DNA of 64,000 nucleotides from Sphaerisporangium flaviroseum (GTDB lineage: Bacteria; Actinomycetota; Actinomycetes; Streptosporangiales; Streptosporangiaceae): assembly GCF_039537005.1 (NCBI RefSeq), contig NZ_BAAAZR010000032.1, positions 56,520-120,519 on the forward strand. The letters are read 5' to 3'. How positions within the stretch are numbered: the stretch's first letter is position 1; each line of letters opens with the position of its first letter. Of this stretch, positions 27,590-36,601 are shown piece after piece. Made by a program: the position numbers and the translations under genes. The notes under the pieces are model-generated. The model had not been told where the DNA came from, searched no databases, and saw nothing but the letters and a program-made list of their open reading frames with translations.

Positions 27590-28906
27590 GTGGAGAGTTT
27601 GTTCGACTCGGCGGCGGAGGAAGCCCACAAGAGCCAGGAGCCGCTGGCCGTGCGCATGCGGCCTCGCTCGCTCGACGAGGTGATCGGCCAGCGCCACCTG
27701 CTCGGCCAGGGCACGCCCCTGCGGCGGCTGGTCGAGAGCGAGGCGCCCATGTCGCTGTTCCTGTGGGGCCCTCCTGGCACCGGCAAGACCACGCTCGCCT
27801 ATGTGGTCGCCAGCGTGACCAAGCGGCGGTTCGTGGAGGTCTCGGCGGTCTCGGCGGGGGTCAAGGAGGTTCGCGCGGCCATCGAGCAGGCCAAGCGCGA
27901 GCTGGGCATGACCGGACGCCAGACCGTGCTGTTCGTCGACGAGGTCCACCGCTTCAACAAGGCACAGCAGGACGCACTGCTGCCCGCCGTGGAGAACCGC
28001 TGGGTGACCTTCATCGGCGCGACCACGGAGAATCCCTTCTTCTCGGTGATCTCGCCCCTGCTCTCGCGGTCGCTGCTGCTGACGCTCGAGTCGCTGTCGG
28101 AGGCCGACGTCCACGACGTCCTCGAGCGGGCCGTCGGCGACCCGCGCGGCCTGGGAGGGCGGGTGCGGCTCGCGCCCGAGGCCATGGACCACCTGGTCCG
28201 CCTGGCCGGGGGAGACGCGCGCCGGTCCCTGACCTATCTCGAGGCGGCGGCGTTGCTCGTCCCCGAGGGCGACATCACGGTGGAGACCGTCGAGAAGGCG
28301 GTCGACAAGGCCGCCGTGCGCTACGACAGACAGGGCGACCAGCACTACGACGTCATCAGCGCGTTCATCAAGAGCATGCGCGGCTCCGATGTGGACGCCG
28401 CGCTGCACTACCTGGCCCGCATGATCGAGGCGGGGGAGGACCCCCGGTTCCTCGCCCGGCGCATCGTGATCTTCGCGTCCGAGGACGTCGGCATGGCCGA
28501 CCCGACCTGCCTGCAGGTCGCGGTCGCCGCGGCCCAGGCCGTGCAGCTGATCGGGCTGCCCGAAGGGCGCCTCAACCTCGCCCAGGCCGTCATCCACTGC
28601 GCGTTGGCCCCGAAGTCCAACGCCGTCATCAAGGCGATCGGCGCCGCCTCCGACGACGTCCGGCGGGGCCTGATCGGGCAGGTGCCCGGCCACCTGCGCG
28701 ACGCGCACTACCCCGGCGCGGCCAAGCTCGGCCACGGCAAGGGCTACCAGTACCCCCACGACTTCGAGCACGGCCTGGTGAGGCAGGACTACGCGCCCGA
28801 GGAGATCCGCGGGCGCCGTTACTACGAGCCGACCCGCCACGGCGGGGAGGCGCACTTCGCCGACCGTTGGGCCAAGATCCGGGAGTTTCTGCGCGGACGG
28901 CAGTGA
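27590..28906 (+). CDS. rarA: Replication-associated recombination protein A (RarA/MgsA, AAA+)
   Basis: A 438-residue AAA+ ATPase acting at stalled replication forks. Walker A is GPPGTGKTTL, Walker B is LFVDEVHRFNKAQQD, sensor 1 is IGATTENPFF, and the C-terminal tetramerisation region has the family run HYPGAAKLGHGKGYQYPHD. GTG 27590 is the chosen start; only a weak Shine-Dalgarno is seen. The order rarA, small membrane proteins, alaS is usual in actinobacteria. Confidence 0.95.
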   Translation: MESLFDSAAEEAHKSQEPLAVRMRPRSLDEVIGQRHLLGQGTPLRRLVESEAPMSLFLWGPPGTGKTTLAYVVASVTKRRFVEVSAVSAGVKEVRAAIEQAKRELGMTGRQTVLFVDEVHRFNKAQQDALLPAVENRWVTFIGATTENPFFSVISPLLSRSLLLTLESLSEADVHDVLERAVGDPRGLGGRVRLAPEAMDHLVRLAGGDARRSLTYLEAAALLVPEGDITVETVEKAVDKAAVRYDRQGDQHYDVISAFIKSMRGSDVDAALHYLARMIEAGEDPRFLARRIVIFASEDVGMADPTCLQVAVAAAQAVQLIGLPEGRLNLAQAVIHCALAPKSNAVIKAIGAASDDVRRGLIGQVPGHLRDAHYPGAAKLGHGKGYQYPHDFEHGLVRQDYAPEEIRGRRYYEPTRHGGEAHFADRWAKIREFLRGRQ

Positions 28907-29032
28907 GCCCGCCGGGTCCGGGGTTAGGCGCGCTGAGCGCGGGCACAGGGCCCGGGCGCGATAGGGTCTCTCCATTCCACCGCCCCAGCCCGGCCGAACA
29001 GCCGTAGGTCACCTACGAGGGGACGCATCGAC

Positions 29033-29425
29033 ATGCTTACCGCGGGAGAGGTCGCCGGCCTCATCGTCGCCCTGTTCTGGGCGATCCTGGTCTGCTTTCT
29101 TGTAGTGGTGCTGGTCAGGCTGGCCCGGCTGCTCACCCAGACCACCAAGATGGTCGCCGACCTGAGCGACCGGGTGATCCCGTTGCTCGACGACGTCAGC
29201 GTCACGGTCGCCGAGACCAACCGCCAGCTCGTCACCGTCGAGGCCATCGCGGGCAACATGAAGGAGGTCAGCGGCCACATGCTGAAGGTCACCGGCGTCG
29301 CCTCCACGCTGTTCGCCAAGCCGCTGATCAAGGCTTCGGCGCTGCTCCACGGCGTGCGCCGCGCCGCCGCCGGGCGCCGCCGGTCCGCGTTGCCCCCCTC
29401 GGGCGGGGAAGGGCGGCGTCCGTGA
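29033..29425 (+). CDS. DUF948 membrane protein
   Basis: A 130-residue protein with one N-terminal membrane helix (ALFWAILVCFLVVVLV) followed by an amphipathic coiled coil (LTQTTKMVADLSDRVIPLLDD) and a basic tail, matching the DUF948 family. Its role is unknown. ATG 29033 follows GAGGGGA. It overlaps the next small gene by 4 nt (GTGA) and belongs to the unit leading to alaS. Confidence 0.87.
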   Translation: MLTAGEVAGLIVALFWAILVCFLVVVLVRLARLLTQTTKMVADLSDRVIPLLDDVSVTVAETNRQLVTVEAIAGNMKEVSGHMLKVTGVASTLFAKPLIKASALLHGVRRAAAGRRRSALPPSGGEGRRP

Positions 29426-29673
29426 TCCGGCGACTGTTCTACATGGCCCTGGGCGCGTACATCGCGGTCTGGGTGATGCGTAAGCTGCAAGCGTTGAAGC
29501 CCGACCATGTCGCCCGCCGCGCGGGCGAGCGGGCGATGGGCCTCGCCGCGGAGGCGCGCCTGTTCGCCGAGGAGGTCCGGCGCCTTTCGGCAGGCCGGGA
29601 GTCCGAGCTGCGGGCCAGGTACGGACTCGACAGTGTTCATGACATCAACCACGACGTAAAGGACGGCCGCTGA
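29422..29673 (+). CDS. Small DUF6167-like protein
   Basis: An 83-residue protein with a short hydrophobic N-terminus (FYMALGAYIAVWVM) and a charged helical remainder, resembling the DUF6167-type proteins found before alaS in actinomycetes. GTG 29422 overlaps the DUF948 stop, and alaS starts 1 nt after its stop, so it is tightly coupled to both. The function is unknown. Confidence 0.85.
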   Translation: MIRRLFYMALGAYIAVWVMRKLQALKPDHVARRAGERAMGLAAEARLFAEEVRRLSAGRESELRARYGLDSVHDINHDVKDGR

Positions 29674-29674
29674 G

Positions 29675-32347
29675 ATGGAGTCGGCAGAGATCGCCCGCCG
29701 CTTCCTGCGCTTCTTCGAGGAGCGCGGCCACACTGTCGTGCCCTCGGCCAGTCTTGTCGCAGAGGACCCGACGCTGCTGCTGGTCAACGCCGGCATGGTG
29801 CCCTTCAAGCCCTACTTCCTGGGCCAGAAGAAGCCGCCGTTCCCGCGCGCGGCCAGCGCCCAGAAGGTCATACGCACCCTCGACATCGACGAGGTCGGCA
29901 AGACCACGCGGCACGCAAGCTTCTTTCAGATGCTCGGCAACTTCTCCTTCGGTGACTACTTCAAGGAGCAGGCCCTCCCGTACGCCTGGGAGCTGCTGAC
30001 CAAGCCCGAGTCCGAGGGAGGCTTCGGCTTCCCCGAGGATCGCCTCTGGGCGACCGTCTATCACGACGACGACGAGGCCTTCGACATCTGGCACAACAAG
30101 GTGGGCGTGCCGGCCGAGCGCATCCAGCGCCGCGGCATGGCCGACAACTTCTGGTCGATGGGCGTTCCCGGCCCGTGCGGGCCGTGCTCGGAGATCTACT
30201 ACGACCGCGGCCCCGAGTACGGGCGCGATGGCGGCCCGGTCGCCGACGAGAACCGCTACCTCGAGGTGTGGAACAACGTCTTCATGCAGTTCGAGCGCGG
30301 CGCGGGCGGCGGCAAGGACGCCTTCCCGATCCTCGGCGACCTGCCCGCCAAGAGCGTCGACACCGGCATGGGCCTGGAGCGCATGGCGGCCATCCTGCAG
30401 GGCGTCGACAACATCTACGAGATCGACACCACCTACAAGATCCTCGACAGGGCGGCCGAGCTCACCAAGTCGCGCTACGGCCGCGACACCCGGGCCGACG
30501 TCTCGCTGCGCGTGGTCGCCGACCACCTGCGCGCCGGCGTCATGCTGGTGGGCGACGGAGTGCTGCCCTCCAACGAGGGCCGGGGCTACGTGCTGCGCCG
30601 CATGCTGCGCCGCGCCATCCGCAACCTGCGCCAGCTCGGCGCGGGCGAGGAGCGCTACATGCACGAGCTCGCCGCGACCACCATCGAGGTGATGGCCGAC
30701 CAGTACCCCGATCTGAAGAACGACGCCGCTCACATCCACACCGTGATCGACGCCGAGGAGACCTCCTTCCTCGGCACCCTGCGCACCGGCACCGCGATCT
30801 TCGACGCGGCGGTCGAGGAGACCAAGCGCAAGGGCGCCCCGACCCTGCCGGGGAGCCAGGCGTTCCAGCTCCACGACACCTACGGCTTCCCGATCGACCT
30901 GACGCTGGAGATGGCGGCCGAGCAGGGCCTCCAGGTCGACGAGGACGGCTTCCGCCGCCTGATGAACGAGCAGCGCGACCGCGCCAAGGCCGACTCCGCG
31001 GCGAAGAAGACCGGCAACGCCGACATCTCGGTGCTCGGGGAGATGCTCGACAGGGCCGGCCGGGTCGACTTCCTCGGCTACGACCAGACCACCGCCGAGG
31101 TCAACGTCATCGGCGTGCTCGTCGACGGGGCCTCGGTCCAGGCGGCCGGCGCCGGAACCACCGTCGAGGTCGTGCTCGACCGCACCCCCTTCTACGCCGA
31201 GGGCGGCGGCCAGCTCTCCGACCAGGGCGTCATCCGCACCGGCGGCGCCGTGGTCGACGTCGTCGACGTGCAGTCGCCGTTCGCCGGCCTGGTGGTGCAC
31301 CGCGGGAAGGTCCGCGAGGGCGAGCTGCGCGTGGGCGAACTCGCCCAGGCCGAGATCGACATCGAGCGCCGCCGGGCGATCTCCCGCAGCCACACCGCCA
31401 CCCACCTCGTCCACCGAGGGTTCCGCAACGCGCTCGGCGAGAGCGCGGCCCAGGCCGGCTCCGAGAACTCCCCGGGGCGCTTCCGCTTCGACTTCACCGC
31501 GACCGGCGCCGTCCCCCCGACGGTGCTGCGTGACGTCGAGGACGAGGTCAACGCCATCCTGATCAACGACCTGAAGGTCCACGCCTACCACACCTCCCTC
31601 AACGAGGCCCGCTCGATGGGCGCCCTGGCGCTCTTCGGCGAGAAGTACGGCGACGAGGTCCGCATCGTCGAGGTCGGCGACTACTCACGGGAGCTGTGCG
31701 GCGGCACCCACGTCGCAAGCTCGGGCCAGCTCGGCCTGGTCAAGGTGCTCGGCGAGGCGTCGATCGGCGCGGGCGTGCGCCGGGTCGAGGCCCTGGTCGG
31801 CATCGACGCCTTCCGCTTCCTCGCCCGAGAGAGCGTGCTGGTCGCCCAGCTCAGCGAGCAGCTCAAGGCGCGCCGCGAGGAGCTTCCCGAGCGCGTCGAG
31901 GGCATCGTCACCCGCCTGCGCACGGCGGAGCGCGAGCTCGAGAGGCTCCGCTCGGCCCAGGTGCTCGCGGTGGCCGGTGAGCTCGCCGCCTCCGCCCGCG
32001 ACATCAGCGGTGTCTCGGTCGTGACCCACCGCGCGCCTGACGGAACATCAGCCGATGACCTGCGTAAACTCGCTCTCGACGTGCGCGGCCGGTTCCCCGG
32101 TGACCGCGCTGCGATGATCGTGATCGCCGGTGTGCCAGCAGACCGGCCGGTCGTGGTCGCCGCTGTGAACGATGCGGGGCGCACCCGGGGTCTCAAGGCC
32201 GGGCGACTGGTCGGCGTCGCCGCCAAGGCACTTGGGGGTGGCGGTGGCGGTAAGGATGACGTCGCGCAGGGTGGCGGAGCCCGTCCGGAGGCGATCGGCG
32301 ACGCGCTCGGCGCCGTCGAGCACGCGATCCAGGAGACGCTCTCCTGA
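29675..32347 (+). CDS. alaS: Alanyl-tRNA synthetase
   Basis: An 890-residue class IIc synthetase with editing activity. The order is: catalytic core (LVNAGMVPFKPYFLG; motif 2 in RHASFFQMLGNFSFGDY), a tRNA-recognition helical domain, the editing domain with the zinc-binding HTATHLVH and CGGTHV motifs, and the C-terminal C-Ala domain after a coiled coil. Length is typical. ATG 29675 lies 1 nt after the previous stop with AAGGACGG upstream. Confidence 0.97.
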   Translation: MESAEIARRFLRFFEERGHTVVPSASLVAEDPTLLLVNAGMVPFKPYFLGQKKPPFPRAASAQKVIRTLDIDEVGKTTRHASFFQMLGNFSFGDYFKEQALPYAWELLTKPESEGGFGFPEDRLWATVYHDDDEAFDIWHNKVGVPAERIQRRGMADNFWSMGVPGPCGPCSEIYYDRGPEYGRDGGPVADENRYLEVWNNVFMQFERGAGGGKDAFPILGDLPAKSVDTGMGLERMAAILQGVDNIYEIDTTYKILDRAAELTKSRYGRDTRADVSLRVVADHLRAGVMLVGDGVLPSNEGRGYVLRRMLRRAIRNLRQLGAGEERYMHELAATTIEVMADQYPDLKNDAAHIHTVIDAEETSFLGTLRTGTAIFDAAVEETKRKGAPTLPGSQAFQLHDTYGFPIDLTLEMAAEQGLQVDEDGFRRLMNEQRDRAKADSAAKKTGNADISVLGEMLDRAGRVDFLGYDQTTAEVNVIGVLVDGASVQAAGAGTTVEVVLDRTPFYAEGGGQLSDQGVIRTGGAVVDVVDVQSPFAGLVVHRGKVREGELRVGELAQAEIDIERRRAISRSHTATHLVHRGFRNALGESAAQAGSENSPGRFRFDFTATGAVPPTVLRDVEDEVNAILINDLKVHAYHTSLNEARSMGALALFGEKYGDEVRIVEVGDYSRELCGGTHVASSGQLGLVKVLGEASIGAGVRRVEALVGIDAFRFLARESVLVAQLSEQLKARREELPERVEGIVTRLRTAERELERLRSAQVLAVAGELAASARDISGVSVVTHRAPDGTSADDLRKLALDVRGRFPGDRAAMIVIAGVPADRPVVVAAVNDAGRTRGLKAGRLVGVAAKALGGGGGGKDDVAQGGGARPEAIGDALGAVEHAIQETLS

Positions 32348-32390
32348 TCGTGGACATCCGGCTGATGGGCTCGCGTGCCCGGAGGGCGCG

Positions 32391-32888
32391 GTGAGACGCG
32401 GTGTGCGGCTCGGCGTCGACGTGGGATCGGTCCGCGTCGGCGTCGCCCGCAGTGACCCCTCCGGGCTGCTGGCCACGCCGGTGGAGACCGTGCGCAGGGG
32501 ACGAGGCGACCTCGACCGCATCGCCGCGATCGCCGGCGAGTGCGAGGCCATGGAGATCGTGGTCGGCCTGCCCACCTCGCTGTCGGGCCGTGAGAGCCAC
32601 GCCGCGGTCGCCGCGCGGGAGTTCGCGGGCCGGCTTGCCGTACGGCTCGCGCCCACGCCGGTCCGCCTGTACGACGAGCGGCTGACCACCGTGACCGCTC
32701 AGCAGGGCCTGCGTGCCAGCGGGGTGAAGGCGAAGAACCAGCGAGAGGTGGTCGACCAGGCCGCCGCGGTGGTGCTGTTGCAGGCCGCCCTGGACGCCGA
32801 GAGGGCGAGCGGCGCGCCGCCGGGCAGATCCGTCGAGCCGCCGGGGCAGCGCCCCGGTGGGGAATCGAGCGCCGGGCCGGCACGGTGA
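32391..32888 (+). CDS. ruvX: RuvX/YqgF-family putative pre-16S rRNA nuclease
   Basis: A 165-residue RNase-H-fold protein thought to process the 5' end of 16S rRNA. It shows RLGVDVGSVRVGVARSD (first Asp), VVGLPTSLSG, and YDERLTT with the final KNQREVVDQAAAVVLLQ Asp-containing helix. GTG 32391 has GGAGG 5 nt upstream. The C-terminal 25 residues are Gly/Pro-rich. It lies between alaS and mltG, its conserved place, and overlaps mltG by 4 nt. Confidence 0.93.
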   Translation: MRRGVRLGVDVGSVRVGVARSDPSGLLATPVETVRRGRGDLDRIAAIAGECEAMEIVVGLPTSLSGRESHAAVAAREFAGRLAVRLAPTPVRLYDERLTTVTAQQGLRASGVKAKNQREVVDQAAAVVLLQAALDAERASGAPPGRSVEPPGQRPGGESSAGPAR

Positions 32889-34126
32889 CCCGGCCCGCCG
32901 GCGCCGGCGGCCCTGACGACGCCGGCGGCTCGGACGGCCCCGACGGCCCCGACCGTGCGGAAGGGCCCCTGGGCCTTCCCGACGGCCCGGACAGGCCCGA
33001 TGACCCGGACACCGCCGAGGACCTGATCGCCTTCACCGAGGAGCGTGCCCCCGAGGAGCCCGTCGAACGGCGGGCCCGTGCCGGGCGCGGCAGGCGTGCG
33101 CTGCTGCTGCTGGTGGGCGGCGGGAGCGCCGTTCTGGTCGCCGCCGGGCTCATCGGAGCTCTGGCGCTCTTCGGGCCCCTGATGGCGCCGGACGACTTCG
33201 ACGGCAAGGGCTCGGTTCCCGTCGTCGTCGAGATCGTTCCAGGGGCGAGCGCCGGGCAGATCGCCGACGTCCTGGTGCGCGCGGAGGTGGTGGCCAGCGC
33301 CCGTTCCTTCGTCAACGCCGTGGAGGAGCGCGGCAAGTCGGGCAGCCTGCGGCCCGGCCGCTACCTGCTGCGCAAGCGGATGGCCGCCTCCTCGGCGCTG
33401 GACCTTCTCCTGGCCCCCCAGTCCAAGATCCGAAGGCGGGTGACGGTTCCTGAAGGGCTGCGCGCGGTGGAGACCGTGGCCCGCCTGGCCCAGGGTTCGG
33501 GTCTGGCGGCGGCGGAGCTCGCCGCGGTCATCGCCAAGCCGGATGAGCTGGCGCTGCCGTCGTACGCCAAGGGAGCCGTCGAGGGCTTCCTGTTCCCGGC
33601 GACCTACGACATCGAGCCTTCGACGACCCCACGCGACCTGCTGCGGTCGACCGTACGCAGGTTCAAGCGCGCGGCCGCTCACCTGAACCTGGAGGCGGGC
33701 GCGGCCGCGCAGCGCCTCACTCCGCGCGAGGTGGTGGTCATCGCCAGTATCGTGCAGGCCGAAGGGGGCAGGGACAGTGACTATCCGAAGATCGCCAGGG
33801 TGATCTACAATCGCCTCGCGTCCCGAGCCAAGCTGGAGATGGACAGCACGGTGATGTACGGCCTGGGCAAGCACGGCATCGTGGCGTCACTCGCCGAGAT
33901 CAAGCGCGACACCCCTTACAACACCTACATGCATCCCGGGCTGCCGCCCGGGCCGATCAGCAATCCCGGTGAAGCGGCGCTTCGTGCAGCGCTTCGTCCG
34001 GCTACGGGCGATTGGTACTGGTTTGTCACGATCGACCCAGAGCGTAGAATCACGAAATTCACTGACAGAGAGAGTGAGTTCGTGAAATTCCGAGAAGAGC
34101 TGAACAAACGTCTCGGGCAGCACTGA
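32885..34126 (+). CDS. mltG: Endolytic murein transglycosylase MltG, copy 1
   Basis: A 413-residue membrane enzyme that cuts nascent glycan strands and sets their length. A disordered Asp/Pro/Gly-rich cytoplasmic head of ~70 residues (repeating GPD units) is followed by one membrane helix, a LysM-like region and the YceG catalytic domain. The catalytic Glu is Glu293 in ASIVQAEGG, and EMDSTVMYG and HPGLPPGPISNPGEAA are family signatures. GTG 32885 overlaps ruvX. A second complete paralogue follows at 34284. Confidence 0.92.
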   Translation: MTRPAGAGGPDDAGGSDGPDGPDRAEGPLGLPDGPDRPDDPDTAEDLIAFTEERAPEEPVERRARAGRGRRALLLLVGGGSAVLVAAGLIGALALFGPLMAPDDFDGKGSVPVVVEIVPGASAGQIADVLVRAEVVASARSFVNAVEERGKSGSLRPGRYLLRKRMAASSALDLLLAPQSKIRRRVTVPEGLRAVETVARLAQGSGLAAAELAAVIAKPDELALPSYAKGAVEGFLFPATYDIEPSTTPRDLLRSTVRRFKRAAAHLNLEAGAAAQRLTPREVVVIASIVQAEGGRDSDYPKIARVIYNRLASRAKLEMDSTVMYGLGKHGIVASLAEIKRDTPYNTYMHPGLPPGPISNPGEAALRAALRPATGDWYWFVTIDPERRITKFTDRESEFVKFREELNKRLGQH

Positions 34127-34283
34127 TGCCCCGCGGGACCGCCACTGCCCCCCGTCGGCGTCCGGCCGCCCGGGCCGGTGCGACCCCAGGTGTGCGGACG
34201 ACGGCTTGCCTGGAATGTCCCCCCAATTTGGGGCACTCGCTTGACGACGGGCCGGTCCTACCGGGAGATTGGCGAGCGCACCT

Positions 34284-35450
34284 ATGAACGACATGGACCT
34301 CGATAGTCTGCTGGGTGCCGAGGACGACGAAGGTCCCCGGCGCAGGTCTCGCGCTTCCTCGAGGAGCGCGCGCAGCCGCAGCAGGCGCCGTCAGCGCCGC
34401 CAGCGCCGCAAAGGCTTCGTGGCCTTCTTCGTCGCGATGGTCATCATCGTCGGCGTCCTCGGCGTCGGCGGCTACTACGGCTACAACTGGATCCGCGGAA
34501 TCACGATCCCCAAGGATTTCACCGGGCAGGGCTCCGGCGAGGTGCTTGTGGAGATCAAGGCCGGGCAGAGCGCCACCGAGGTGGCCCAGACCCTCGTCGA
34601 CCAGGGTGTCGTGGCGAGCGAGCGGGCGTTCGTGAACGCCATCGGCGCCGCGGGCAAGAGCGCCTCACTCCAGCCCGGAGAGTACAAACTGCGCAAGGGC
34701 ATGGCAGCGCAGAACGCCGTCCCGCTGCTGGATCCCAAGCGCCGGCTGCAGACCACCGTGACGGTGAAGGAAGGGCTGCGGCTCTCGCAGATCCTGGAGC
34801 AGCTGTCGACCGCCACCGGCAGGCCGGTGTCGGAGTTCCAGAAGGCCGCCAAGGACCGCGAGGCGCTCGGCCTTCCGTCGTACGCCAAGGGCAGGCTCGA
34901 AGGGTTCGCCTTCCCCGCGACCTACGAGGTCTCGCCCAAGTCCAGCCCCGACGAGCTCCTCGCCGCCATGGTGGCGCGCTACAAGCACGCGGCCGACGAG
35001 GCCGGCCTGGTCGCAGGCGCCAAGCAGGTGGGCCGCACTCCCCTGGAGGTGCTGACGATCGCCAGCATCGTGGAGGCGGAGTCCGGCAACCGGCGCGACA
35101 TGCCCAAGGTCGCACGAGTGATCTACAACCGCCTCAACCGCGACCCGCAGATGAAGCTGCAGATGGACAGCACGGTCATGTACGGGCTGAACAAGTACGG
35201 CATCGCCGCGACCCACGAGGAGCTCAAGAGCAGGTCGCGGTACAACACCTACGCTCGCCTCGGCCTGCCGCCCGGTCCCATCGGCAACCCTGGTGACAAC
35301 GCCATCGAGGCCGCGCTGAACCCCGCCGACGGTTCCTGGCTGTTCTTCGTGACCACCGACCCCAAGCGCGGGATCACGAAGTTCACCGACTCCGAGGCGG
35401 AGTTCTTCAAGCTGGCCGAGGAGTTCAACAAGAACCACGGGGTGGGCTGA
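34284..35450 (+). CDS. mltG: Endolytic murein transglycosylase MltG, copy 2
   Basis: A 388-residue paralogue of the preceding gene with a basic Arg/Ser-rich cytoplasmic head (RSARSRSRRRQRRQRRK) instead of an acidic one, one membrane helix, and the same catalytic domain, with Glu266 in ASIVEAESG, QMDSTVMYG and LGLPPGPIGNPGDNAI. Both copies keep the active-site residue, so both are probably functional. I chose ATG 34284; TTG 34269 and ATG 34293 are possible. The stop overlaps the following shikimate dehydrogenase gene. Confidence 0.92.
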   Translation: MNDMDLDSLLGAEDDEGPRRRSRASSRSARSRSRRRQRRQRRKGFVAFFVAMVIIVGVLGVGGYYGYNWIRGITIPKDFTGQGSGEVLVEIKAGQSATEVAQTLVDQGVVASERAFVNAIGAAGKSASLQPGEYKLRKGMAAQNAVPLLDPKRRLQTTVTVKEGLRLSQILEQLSTATGRPVSEFQKAAKDREALGLPSYAKGRLEGFAFPATYEVSPKSSPDELLAAMVARYKHAADEAGLVAGAKQVGRTPLEVLTIASIVEAESGNRRDMPKVARVIYNRLNRDPQMKLQMDSTVMYGLNKYGIAATHEELKSRSRYNTYARLGLPPGPIGNPGDNAIEAALNPADGSWLFFVTTDPKRGITKFTDSEAEFFKLAEEFNKNHGVG

Positions 35451-36310
35451 TGGAGCGGCGTGCCGCCGTCCTCGGCTCGCCGATCGCGCACTCCCTCTCG
35501 CCGTGCCTCCACCGGGCCGCGTACGAGGCCCTCGGCCTTCGCGGCTGGAGGTACGACGCGATCGAGTGCGACGCGGACGCTCTTGAGGGGCTGCTGTCGG
35601 GGATGGGCCCTGAGTGGGCGGGCTTGTCGCTGACCATGCCGCTCAAGCGCGCGGTGCTTCCCCTGCTGGACACCGTGGCCGACCTGGCCGTGGAGGTCGG
35701 TGGGGTCAACACCGTGGTGTTCCGCGACGGCGCCAGGCACGGCGAGAACACCGACGTACACGGCATCGTCCAGGCGCTGGCCGAGTCGGGGGTCATGGCA
35801 CCCCGGTCCGCGACGGTCCTGGGCGCCGGCGCCACGGCCGGCTCCTCGCTCGCCGCCCTCCGCGAGCTAGGACTGTCCGAGGCGACGCTGGTGGCCCGCG
35901 ACCCGTGGCGGGCCAGGGAGACGGCGGAGGTCGCCGAGCGGCTCGGCATGACGCTCGGCGTGCACACCTTCGACAAGCTCGACACCGTCCTCGACGTCGA
36001 TCTGGTCATCTCCACGCTGCCCTCCGGAGCGGCCGACGCCCACGCGGAGGCTCTGGCCGGCGTGCCGGCCGTGCTCGACGTCATCTACGCTCCCTGGCCG
36101 ACGCCGCTGGCACGGGCGGTGCGGGCGGCGGGCGGCACGGTGGTCGGGGGATTCGCCATGCTGCTCCACCAGGCCGTACGCCAGGTGGAGCTGTACACCG
36201 GCAGAGCAGGGGTCCCGGTGGAGGTCGTCCGAGCGGCCGGTGAGGGCGAGATCCTCAGACGATCCGCACTGGTGGGACGGCCCTCGCCGAGCACGGCCAC
36301 GCCTGGGTGA
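35450..36310 (+). CDS. aroE: Shikimate dehydrogenase
   Basis: A 286-residue NADPH-dependent enzyme reducing 3-dehydroshikimate in the chorismate pathway. The N-terminal substrate domain has LGSPIAHSLSP and LTMPLK (catalytic Lys), then NTVVF and ENTDVHGI; the Rossmann loop is VLGAGATAGSSLAAL, where the usual GGA-G is relaxed. GTFA-like GGFAMLLHQAV ends the fold. ATG 35450 overlaps mltG copy 2 (TGATGG). The rest of the aromatic pathway is not in the window. Confidence 0.9.
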   Translation: MERRAAVLGSPIAHSLSPCLHRAAYEALGLRGWRYDAIECDADALEGLLSGMGPEWAGLSLTMPLKRAVLPLLDTVADLAVEVGGVNTVVFRDGARHGENTDVHGIVQALAESGVMAPRSATVLGAGATAGSSLAALRELGLSEATLVARDPWRARETAEVAERLGMTLGVHTFDKLDTVLDVDLVISTLPSGAADAHAEALAGVPAVLDVIYAPWPTPLARAVRAAGGTVVGGFAMLLHQAVRQVELYTGRAGVPVEVVRAAGEGEILRRSALVGRPSPSTATPG

Positions 36311-36482
36311 CAGGGCGGGGGACTATTCGGCGGGCACTCGGCGTTGTGGTAGTGTTGTTGCTTGATCGGTCCGGCATGGCTGCTGGACGCGCAAGCGGAG
36401 GTCTTCCTCCCACCTGTTCGGCCGAGAGGTCGGCGGGTCAAGGATCACTACCGGACTTTCCTCCGGTGAGCTCACGATCGTC

Positions 36483-36578
36483 ATGGTCTCAGAGCTCGGT
36501 GGCCCCGCATGCGCGACGTGTGGGGCTTTTCGCATGTACGCGAGACTTCCCAGCACGGTCGAGCACCGACGCGGATAA
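36483..36578 (+). CDS. Possible 31-codon leader peptide upstream of infC
   Basis: ATG 36483 opens 31 codons ending in TAA at 36576-36578; the product would start MVSELGGPACATCG. Only a poor GGTGAG lies upstream, so translation is doubtful. The frame runs across the attenuator hairpin, so a translating ribosome would melt it. One nucleotide after its stop codon, at 36579, a 4-codon frame (ATG...TAG, 36579-36593) begins, and its stop overlaps the infC Shine-Dalgarno. Confidence 0.3.
   Translation: MVSELGGPACATCGAFRMYARLPSTVEHRRG
36502..36530 (+). terminator. Putative attenuator in the infC leader
   Basis: GCCCCGCA pairs with TGTGGGGC (8 bp, one G-U) around a 9-nt loop and is followed by TTTT, 72 nt before the infC start codon: a rho-independent terminator shape inside a leader. 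Confidence 0.6.
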
Positions 36579-36601
36579 ATGCCAGGTACCTAGGAGGTCC
36601 C

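Larger units (their letters stand above)
36311..36601 (+). promoter_or_regulatory. Structured 5' leader of the infC-rpmI-rplT operon
   Basis: A 291-nt non-coding stretch. A -10-like TAGTGT lies at 36350-36355 with a weak TTCGGC 18 nt upstream. Downstream are a stem-loop ACCGGA-CTTTCC-TCCGGT (36450-36467), a terminator-like hairpin (36502-36530), and two short upstream reading frames ending on the infC ribosome-binding site. This arrangement suggests attenuation and translational control of ribosomal proteins L35 and L20 and IF3. In Bacillus the same operon has an L20-binding leader; homology here is not tested. Confidence 0.6.

Noticed and set aside
29645..31591. A 648-codon open frame antisense to alaS
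   Set aside because: High GC leaves long open frames on the reverse strand; its predicted product is Gly/Val/Asp/Arg-rich without motifs, while alaS on the plus strand is unmistakable. The same applies to the long antisense frames over pheT, arg genes and tyrS.
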